The notes beneath the pieces are model-generated. The model saw only the letters and a program-made list of their open reading frames with translations, ran no database searches and was not told the DNA's origin. Below, piece by piece: positions 4,815 through 10,564 of a stretch of DNA of 10,564 nt. A program made the translations under genes and the position numbers. Position 1 is the first letter of the stretch. Every line of letters begins with the position of its first letter. Origin of the DNA: an uncultured Bacilli bacterium (lineage in GTDB: Bacteria > Bacillota_I > Bacilli_A > RF39 > UBA660); assembly GCA_947628445.1 (NCBI GenBank), contig CANQZX010000041.1:1-10564 (forward strand), written 5' to 3'.

Positions 4815-7310
4815 CTAAATTTTAAAACTTTGTTCAAAATCCGCGAAAGTTAATTGTTCTTCTTTGCCAATAGGTTCTTTTGCTTCCACTTTTTCCTTCA
4901 CTTTCGCAAAGGTTACTAATTCACATTTCTTGGCAAAATCATCATATTTTATTTTGCCTAAAGAACTACCGGTACTGGCAAGATCCATAATCGGAATATC
5001 ACTATTTTTAATTTCCGTTAGATCTGTATCGGCTTTAGCTAAGTTTAGATCTTTACTATCGGTTAAGAAAGCTTTAAATATTTTATAATCTTTAGTTTTG
5101 GCCTTTTTAAATAACATATTACCTTTTTTCGCCCGACTTAAACTAGTTAATTCCGTTAATTTAAGGCGTTTTGCTGTTTGCAAATTCGTGAAGATATTTA
5201 AATATTCGTAACTACTTTTAAGCGTACTTGCAAAAATAACCTCATCATCTTTTAAGTTGATAGCTTTAACCCCACTGGCTTTAGGACCGACCACCGGAAC
5301 CTCACTATTTTGATATTTTAAATAATAACCATTCTTGGTAACTAATAAGACCTCATCTTTCGCCATCGTGGCATTAATAACCTCATCGCCTGCTTTTAAT
5401 TTAAAAGCCATCATTGGTTTGGAATACCGACTGACCTCTAAAGAAGCCAAGGCAACTTGTTTAATCATTCCCCCTTTAGTAAATAACACAATATTTTCTT
5501 GTTTTTCTTTTAAGATTAAACTTGCCACAATCCGTTCTTCTTCTTTTATTAAAATCGTATTGCTAATATGTTTACCTAATTCTTTCCATTTACTTTCCGG
5601 AATCTTATGCACCGGCACAAATAAATAATTACCTAAATTAGTAAATAAAAGTAAATTATCAAGCGTACTGACCTCGTAAAGTCCCGTTATATAATCCCCT
5701 GGTTTTAAAGTTGTTTCTTCCTTTTCATTAGCTTTATAGCTTTTTAGACTAACCCGTTTAACATAGCCCTCATGAGTTACCACGACAATTACTTGTTCAT
5801 CACTAATCATTTCTTTTAAATCAACTTTAATTTCCGTTATTTCATCTTTGATTTCGGTTAATCTTGGCATTGCATACTTTTTCTTAATTTCTTTTAGTTC
5901 TTCTTTCATCACTAGTTTTAATTTATTTTCATCACTTAGGATAGCTTGACAATTAGCAATCTTTTCTTTTAAACTGGCCGCTTCTTCTTCCAAAATAGCA
6001 ATATCTGTATTAGATAACCGGTAAAGTTGTAATGTGACAATGGCTTCGGCTTGTTCGATGGTAAAACCAAATTTCGCCACTAAATTCTCTTTCGACTCTT
6101 GTTTGTTTTTACTAGCTCGAATTGTTTTAATTATCTCATCTAAAATAGAAATAGCTTTAATTAACCCTTCGACAATATGAAAACGCAATTGATAACTTTT
6201 TAATTCAAATTCCGTTCTTTTGGTTATAACTTCTCGATCATGAGCAATATATGCATCTAATATTTCTAAAATGCCTAAAGTTTTCGGTGTCCGATTAACT
6301 ATGGCTACCATATTATAATTATAAGAAATTTGTAAATCCGTATTTTTAAATAAATAATTTAAAATTAAATCTTTATTAGCCCCACTTTTAAGATCAATGG
6401 CAATCCTCAAACCTTCCCGGTCCGTTTCATCACGCACCTCACTAATGCCCTCAATTTTTTTATCAATCCGAATAGCATCAATTTTTTGCACTAATTGTTG
6501 TTTGTTAACTTCGAAAGGTATTTCATCAATAATAATTTGTTCTTTGCCTTTTTCTTTATTGAAATGGTATTTGCATCTAACTATAACCCGACCGCGACCC
6601 GAGGTAAAAGCATCAATTATTCCTTGTTTGCCTTCGACAATGCCCCCGGTCGGAAAATCGGGTCCTTTCACAATTTCTAAAATAGTATCTAACCGACAAT
6701 TGGGTGAATCAATTCTCTTAATCGTTGCTTCAATAATTTCCCCTAAATTATGCGGCGGAATATTAGTCGCATAACCAGCACTAATCCCATTGGTCCCATT
6801 GACTAAAAGATTAGGAAATTTTGCTGGCAACACGGTTGGTTCTAAAAACCGGTCATCAAAGTTCGGTGCCCAACTGACGGTTTCTTTATCTAAATCTTTT
6901 AATAGTTCTTCACTAATCGCGGCTAAACGGGCTTCCGTATAACGATACGCGGCCGCACCATCACCATCCATCGAACCATTATTGCCATGAACATCAATTA
7001 AAATGGTATTTTGTTTCCACCATTGACTCATCCGAATCATGGCATCGTAAACCGAAGAGTCCCCATGAGGATGGAACTTACCTAAAACCCCACCGACAGT
7101 GTAAGCACATTTAATATAGGGCTTATCATAAGTATTGTGTTCATCAAACATGTAATAAAGAATTCTTCGTTGCACCGGTTTTAAGCCATCACGCACATCG
7201 GGAATGGCCCGGTCCAAAATTATTTCTTTGGCGTATTTGCTAAAACGATCGCCCATAATATATTCTAAAGCATAATCTTCAATTCTTTTTAAAACATTAC
7301 TTTCCATCAT
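4815..7310 (-). CDS. parC: DNA topoisomerase IV subunit A
   Basis: ParC is the DNA-breaking subunit of topoisomerase IV, which with ParE unlinks daughter chromosomes and relaxes supercoils using ATP. The 831-residue protein has the winged-helix start (RAIPDVRDGLKPVQRRIL, about 34-51) and the quinolone-contact helix (FHPHGDSSVYDAM, 79-91). The catalytic tyrosine is Tyr124 in YRYTEARL. Tower and coiled-coil regions run to about residue 500, followed by a C-terminal repeat region of DNA-wrapping blades (for example KRVSLKSY, YLFVPVHKIP, GGMIKQVAL). No GyrA-box motif QRRGGKG is seen, favouring ParC over GyrA. Ser85 and Asp89 occupy the positions changed in fluoroquinolone-resistant strains and look wild type. 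It starts 8 bases after the parE stop. AAGGGGG precedes two adjacent ATGs (7310 and 7307), and the second has the better spacing. Confidence 0.95.
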   Translation of the reverse strand: MMESNVLKRIEDYALEYIMGDRFSKYAKEIILDRAIPDVRDGLKPVQRRILYYMFDEHNTYDKPYIKCAYTVGGVLGKFHPHGDSSVYDAMIRMSQWWKQNTILIDVHGNNGSMDGDGAAAYRYTEARLAAISEELLKDLDKETVSWAPNFDDRFLEPTVLPAKFPNLLVNGTNGISAGYATNIPPHNLGEIIEATIKRIDSPNCRLDTILEIVKGPDFPTGGIVEGKQGIIDAFTSGRGRVIVRCKYHFNKEKGKEQIIIDEIPFEVNKQQLVQKIDAIRIDKKIEGISEVRDETDREGLRIAIDLKSGANKDLILNYLFKNTDLQISYNYNMVAIVNRTPKTLGILEILDAYIAHDREVITKRTEFELKSYQLRFHIVEGLIKAISILDEIIKTIRASKNKQESKENLVAKFGFTIEQAEAIVTLQLYRLSNTDIAILEEEAASLKEKIANCQAILSDENKLKLVMKEELKEIKKKYAMPRLTEIKDEITEIKVDLKEMISDEQVIVVVTHEGYVKRVSLKSYKANEKEETTLKPGDYITGLYEVSTLDNLLLFTNLGNYLFVPVHKIPESKWKELGKHISNTILIKEEERIVASLILKEKQENIVLFTKGGMIKQVALASLEVSRYSKPMMAFKLKAGDEVINATMAKDEVLLVTKNGYYLKYQNSEVPVVGPKASGVKAINLKDDEVIFASTLKSSYEYLNIFTNLQTAKRLKLTELTSLSRAKKGNMLFKKAKTKDYKIFKAFLTDSKDLNLAKADTDLTEIKNSDIPIMDLASTGSSLGKIKYDDFAKKCELVTFAKVKEKVEAKEPIGKEEQLTFADFEQSFKI

Positions 7311-7318
7311 TTTCCCCC

Positions 7319-9223
7319 TTAAGCACGATAATCGTCTTCCATGGTAAATTCGACATTTTCGTTAATCCAATCTTTCCGTGGTTCCACTTTATCACCCATT
7401 AATACACTGACTCTTTTTTCCGCTAAGGAAGCATCATTAATATTGACGCGAATTAAACTCCGCGTATCAGGATTCATGGTTGTTTCCCAAAGTTGTTCCG
7501 GATTCATTTCTCCTAAACCTTTGTATCTTTGAATGCTTACCTTACCCGGATTTTCTCTTTTTAATTCGTTTAATTCTTCATCCGTATAGGCATAAAATCT
7601 TTTTTTACCCGCTTCTAATTTATATAAAGGTGGCATGGCTATATAAAGTTTCCCGGCTTCAATTAAGCCCCGCATATAACGATAAAAAAAAGTTAAAAGC
7701 AAAACTTGAATATGGGCTCCATCGACATCGGCATCGGTCATAATAATAACTTTGTCATAATTGGAATCCGCGGCATCAAAACTTTGGCCAACTCCCGCGC
7801 CTACGGTATGAATTATGGTATTAATTTCTTCGTTTTTCATTAAATCATCCATACTGGCTTTTTCGCCATTGATAACTTTACCTCTTAAAGGTAAAATAGC
7901 TTGGAATTTCCGATCACGACCCCCTTTAGCCGAACCACCAGCTGAATTACCTTCGACTAAGAATAATTCATTAATCTTCGGATTCTTACTTTGGGCAGGG
8001 GCTAATTTCCCACTTAAATTCTTTTCAATTTTACTTTTATTTTTGCCATTCCGGGCATCTTCCCGGGCTTTTCTGGCCGCTTCCCGTGCCACTTTACTTT
8101 TCATGGCTTTATCAAGGATGGTAAGAGCCACCTCTTTATTTTCTTCTAAGAAAAACTTTAAGGATTCATACGTAATACTTTCAGTTACACTTCTAGCTTC
8201 GGGGGTACCTAATTTACCCTTCGTTTGGCCTTCAAATTGCAATAATTCTTCAGGAATTTTTAAACTGATAACAGCCGATAAACCTTCCCGGACATCCGCC
8301 CCATCCAGCGTCCCATCTTTACTTTTAAATAAATTATTATTTTTGGCATAATCATTAAAGGCTTTGGTAATTCCCGTTTTAAAACCAACTTCATGGGTTC
8401 CTCCATCACTAGTTTTAACGTTATTAACGAAAGACAAAATTGATTCATTATAAGAATTCGTATATTGCATCGCAATATCAACCTCAATCTTACTCTTAAC
8501 ATTACTAAAATTAATTACTTTATGTAATGTTTCTTTATCTTCATTCATATATTCCACAAAGCTAATTAAGCCATTATCATAATGGTATTTAACCTCTTTT
8601 TTATCGGCCTCATCAATAACCTCAACGGTTAAATTTTTTTGTAAAAAGGCATTTTCTTGCATTCTTTCACTAATTGTCGTAAAAGAAAAATTACAATTTT
8701 TAAAGATTTCCGGATCGGGTAAAAATTTTACAATGGTTCCCGTTTTATTACTTTTACCGACGGTTTTCAAAGGACTTTTTACTTTGCCCCCATCACAAAA
8801 CTCGATGGATGAAATAAGACCATCGCGATAGATAACTACTTGCATTTCTTTACTTAAGGCATTAACAACGGAAGCCCCCACCCCATGCAGACCACCAGAT
8901 ACTTTGTAACCAGCTTCACTAAATTTGCCCCCTGCATGCAAAATCGTATAAATAACCTCCGGTGTCGATTTACCGGATTCGTGCATGCCAATTGGTACAC
9001 CTCGCCCATTATCGGCAACCGTTACCGAACCATCTTTATTAATTATTACTTTAATATGGTTACCATAACCATTAATAACCTCATCAATGGCATTATCAAC
9101 AATTTCCCAAACCAAATGATGCATGCCGCGTTTATCCGTCGAACCAATATACATCCCTGGTCTTTTTCGAACTGCCTCTAAGCCCTCTAAGATTTTTATC
9201 GATGTCTCATCATATTTTGCCAT
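7319..9223 (-). CDS. parE: DNA topoisomerase IV subunit B
   Basis: ParE is the ATPase subunit of topoisomerase IV. The 634 residues contain the GHKL ATP site: Glu40 and Asn44 in EIVDNAIDEV, Asp71 in ADNGRGVP, and GGLHGVG at 110-116. The transducer region follows. The TOPRIM metal site has EGNSAGG (424-430) and DADVDGAH with Asp497, Asp499 and Asp501. The C-terminal QRYKGLGEMNPEQLWETTM (565-583) is typical of the GyrB/ParE family. KFSEAGYKVSGGLHGVGASV and DGAHIQVLLLTFF fit ParE better than GyrB, and adjacency to parC agrees. The length is near that of Bacillus ParE. The start ATG is preceded by AAAGGTGA at 7 bases. It is the first gene of its operon, with an extended -10 promoter just upstream. 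Confidence 0.95.
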   Translation of the reverse strand: MAKYDETSIKILEGLEAVRKRPGMYIGSTDKRGMHHLVWEIVDNAIDEVINGYGNHIKVIINKDGSVTVADNGRGVPIGMHESGKSTPEVIYTILHAGGKFSEAGYKVSGGLHGVGASVVNALSKEMQVVIYRDGLISSIEFCDGGKVKSPLKTVGKSNKTGTIVKFLPDPEIFKNCNFSFTTISERMQENAFLQKNLTVEVIDEADKKEVKYHYDNGLISFVEYMNEDKETLHKVINFSNVKSKIEVDIAMQYTNSYNESILSFVNNVKTSDGGTHEVGFKTGITKAFNDYAKNNNLFKSKDGTLDGADVREGLSAVISLKIPEELLQFEGQTKGKLGTPEARSVTESITYESLKFFLEENKEVALTILDKAMKSKVAREAARKAREDARNGKNKSKIEKNLSGKLAPAQSKNPKINELFLVEGNSAGGSAKGGRDRKFQAILPLRGKVINGEKASMDDLMKNEEINTIIHTVGAGVGQSFDAADSNYDKVIIMTDADVDGAHIQVLLLTFFYRYMRGLIEAGKLYIAMPPLYKLEAGKKRFYAYTDEELNELKRENPGKVSIQRYKGLGEMNPEQLWETTMNPDTRSLIRVNINDASLAEKRVSVLMGDKVEPRKDWINENVEFTMEDDYRA

Positions 9224-9242
9224 TTTCTATTCACCTTTAATA

Positions 9243-9272
9243 ATTATACCAAGAATTTGAACGGAAAAGCAA
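9243..9272 (-). promoter_or_regulatory. Promoter of parE-parC with extended -10
   Basis: On the minus strand a perfect TATAAT (9248-9243) is preceded by TGG, giving an extended -10 (TGnTATAAT). TTGCTT (9272-9267) lies 18 bases upstream as a -35 box. The leader to the parE ATG is very short, about 13-15 bases, just enough for the AAAGGTGA site. Confidence 0.7.
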
Positions 9273-9295
9273 ATAGTTTACATTTTCTTAACACA

Positions 9296-9326
9296 TAAAA
9301 AAAGTGATTACCGCAATAATCACTTT
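9296..9326 (-). terminator. Intrinsic terminator of the surface-protein gene
   Basis: On the minus strand AAAGTGATTA (9326-9317), loop TTGCGG, and TAATCACTTT (9310-9301) form a perfect 10-bp stem followed directly by a U-run. It begins inside the TAA stop codon and isolates the surface-protein unit from parE. The A-run before the stem makes it potentially active on the opposite strand too. Confidence 0.88.
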
Positions 9327-10564
9327 AATTCAATGAAAGTCGATAAGGATTGGTCTTACTGCCATCCCCTTTTGTTAAGCGGACACTTGATTGGAGATAG
9401 AAGGATGGTCTGACACCCCACGCGTATGTGTAAACATTACTGAGCTTAATAATACCATCATAGTCTGCACGAAACACATCGAAACTATTTACTGAAGTCC
9501 GAGAAATTGTCCAGTCCCATAAGCCCATAAACATCCAATTATTTGCTCTTATATCTTCTAAATCATAACTAAATAATGTTTTTGTATAATTACTTGTACT
9601 ACTTGGGCTTGCAGCATAGCCATAGTCTGAGACATACATTAAGCCTATTTTATTGTCAATTTTTTTGGTTTTTGTTGGATATTCTGGGCTACTTTCTACT
9701 ATGTTCATTTCGTTATCATACATTTCTTTTGGCGTTACTTCATAATTATCATGTCCGTTTAAATTCCAAGTATTAATTGTAATTAGATTGTCTGTATCTA
9801 TTCCTTTTGTGTTTTTTAAGTATGTATTTAAATAATAATCGTTTAGATTTGTTTCTCTTAACGCACTTTCTGCCCATTCATTTATTTCATTACTACTACT
9901 GGTCCAGTAATAGCCTGCAATTGTATTATATTTTTCTTCTGTTCCTCTATAATTACCTCCAAATTCTGAGTATGTTTTATCTACACTATATAATCCTTTA
10001 TATGCTCCTCCTTCTCCTAATTGAGTACTTGTTGCATAATCATATTTGATTAGTTTTATTTCATATTCGTCAGATTTATTAGGAAAGAAGCCTATTATTC
10101 TATATAAATCAGAATCATCATTAGCACATGCTCCTTCGCTTGTTTCACCCCCATCTAAGCATACAAAGTTTTTAACTTTTTCAAAAGAACCTGAATAACG
10201 ATAGGAATCATCTTGAGCTCCGCCTTCTAATTCTTCATTATGAAAATATATATTTTTATCTAATTTATAATTTTCTTTTATACATTCACTTAATACTTTT
10301 TCCGTACATGCTTCTGCTAAACTAGTTGGCATTACATCTTTTTGTAAGATTAATTGACCATTAAATACTTTTCCTGTATTCTTATTTTGATTACTATCTA
10401 AGTTTATAAATGTTACTTTTATTTCCCATTCTTGGATTGTTTTAGCTGTTGGTTTCTCGGCCTCAGCACTTATTTCATATTTCTTAGCTATAGGTATTAA
10501 ACCTGTTGCTTCCGTGATATCAAAACCATTTATTCCCTTATTTCCAATATTGGTTTTATAATCT
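9325..10564 (-). CDS. Large surface-type protein, 5' end beyond the window; C-terminal FGE/C-type-lectin-like region
   Basis: The frame is open from the window edge (first full codon 10563-10561) to the TAA at 9327-9325, giving 412 visible residues. An internal ATG at 10332 is not the start: the frame continues upstream and no ribosome binding site precedes it. The first 80 residues are strand-like (WEIKVTFINLD, KVFNGQLILQKD). Four cysteines (visible residues 86, 94, 135 and 146) may form disulphides. Motifs in order are SYRYSG (120-125), LYRIIGFF (153-160), YYWTSSS, IGLMYVSDYGYAASPS, WMFMGLWDWTISR, GVRPSFYL (383-390) and GDGSKTNPYRL (399-409). W-x-W-T followed by a final G-V/F-R-P resembles formylglycine-generating-enzyme and C-type-lectin folds, and similar tails recur in hypothetical proteins of uncultured Firmicutes (from memory). 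I expect a secreted or surface location, but the N-terminus is missing. Its function is unknown. Confidence 0.75.
   Translation of the reverse strand, partial: DYKTNIGNKGINGFDITEATGLIPIAKKYEISAEAEKPTAKTIQEWEIKVTFINLDSNQNKNTGKVFNGQLILQKDVMPTSLAEACTEKVLSECIKENYKLDKNIYFHNEELEGGAQDDSYRYSGSFEKVKNFVCLDGGETSEGACANDDSDLYRIIGFFPNKSDEYEIKLIKYDYATSTQLGEGGAYKGLYSVDKTYSEFGGNYRGTEEKYNTIAGYYWTSSSNEINEWAESALRETNLNDYYLNTYLKNTKGIDTDNLITINTWNLNGHDNYEVTPKEMYDNEMNIVESSPEYPTKTKKIDNKIGLMYVSDYGYAASPSSTSNYTKTLFSYDLEDIRANNWMFMGLWDWTISRTSVNSFDVFRADYDGIIKLSNVYTYAWGVRPSFYLQSSVRLTKGDGSKTNPYRLSLN

Noticed and set aside
7815..8351. Long plus-strand open frame opposite parE (about 178 codons), and a similar one at 6397-6774 opposite parC
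   Set aside because: They mirror the conserved ATPase-to-TOPRIM and catalytic regions of real genes and have low-complexity, implausible protein sequence. They are antisense shadows.
9265..9277. The 13-mer AAAAGCAAATAGT shared, in inverted orientation, with 166-154
   Set aside because: A single AT-rich 13-base match is expected by chance in 10 kb searched on both strands. It does not sit in the same position relative to the promoters.
4771..9326. Similar GTGATT/AATCAC cores in the hairpins after parC and after the surface gene, as a dispersed repeat
   Set aside because: Only about 8-9 bases are shared and flanking sequence differs. Short A-U-rich terminator stems often converge on such sequences.
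10330..10332. ATG at 10332 as the start of the surface protein
   Set aside because: The frame stays open for 77 more codons to the window edge with strand-like protein sequence, and no ribosome binding site precedes this ATG. The gene is simply cut by the window.
9325..10564. Surface gene as a target of a diversity-generating retroelement
   Set aside because: The lectin-like tail invites the idea, but no reverse transcriptase, template repeat or duplicated 3' segment is present in the window.

Overview
All recognisable genes in this window lie on the minus strand, so gene order below runs from high to low coordinates. The DNA is AT-rich with typical Firmicutes signals: AGGAGG-type ribosome binding sites and TTGnnn-17-TATAAT-type promoters. 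Tryptophan is encoded by TGG and no gene needs TGA read as Trp, so the ordinary bacterial code applies, not the Mycoplasma code. SepF plus DivIVA, the YlbD/YlbE pair, a single-chain glycyl-tRNA synthetase and a Gram-positive-type ParE/ParC point to a walled, low-GC member of the Bacilli. The surface-protein style at the right edge suggests an uncultured, possibly gut-associated, Erysipelotrichia- or RF39-like lineage. That placement is inference.

Region by region, from the right: (1) 10564-9325, the 3' part of a large surface-type protein whose start lies outside the window, closed by a strong intrinsic terminator. (2) 9272-4174, a promoter followed by parE and parC (topoisomerase IV), then ylbD and ylbE. 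A 15-bp hairpin sits between parC and ylbD, and its 3' arm contains the ylbD ribosome binding site. (3) 4169-3583, a free-standing prepilin-like gene with its own promoter and terminator. (4) 3582-2096, glyS with its own promoter and a roughly 70-nt leader that folds into a long hairpin. (5) 2084-1175, sepF and divIVA as a compact cell-division pair, ended by an AT-rich terminator-like hairpin. (6) 1126-182, a membrane-anchored protein with a Cthe_2159-type carbohydrate-binding beta-helix domain. (7) 175-1, tandem promoters and the 5' part of a tRNA-Ile(GAU) gene.

Most of the content is housekeeping: chromosome decatenation (ParE/ParC), glycine charging, septum formation (SepF tethering FtsZ, DivIVA at poles and septa) and a tRNA. 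The accessory content is three cell-envelope proteins: the prepilin-like protein, the anchored beta-helix protein and the large C-terminal-domain surface protein. No mobile element, CRISPR array or obvious defence system is visible. The best leads are the parC/ylbD hairpin, the glyS leader, and the mosaic-looking surface protein with its FGE/C-type-lectin-like C-terminus. No gene-free stretch exceeds about 130 bases.
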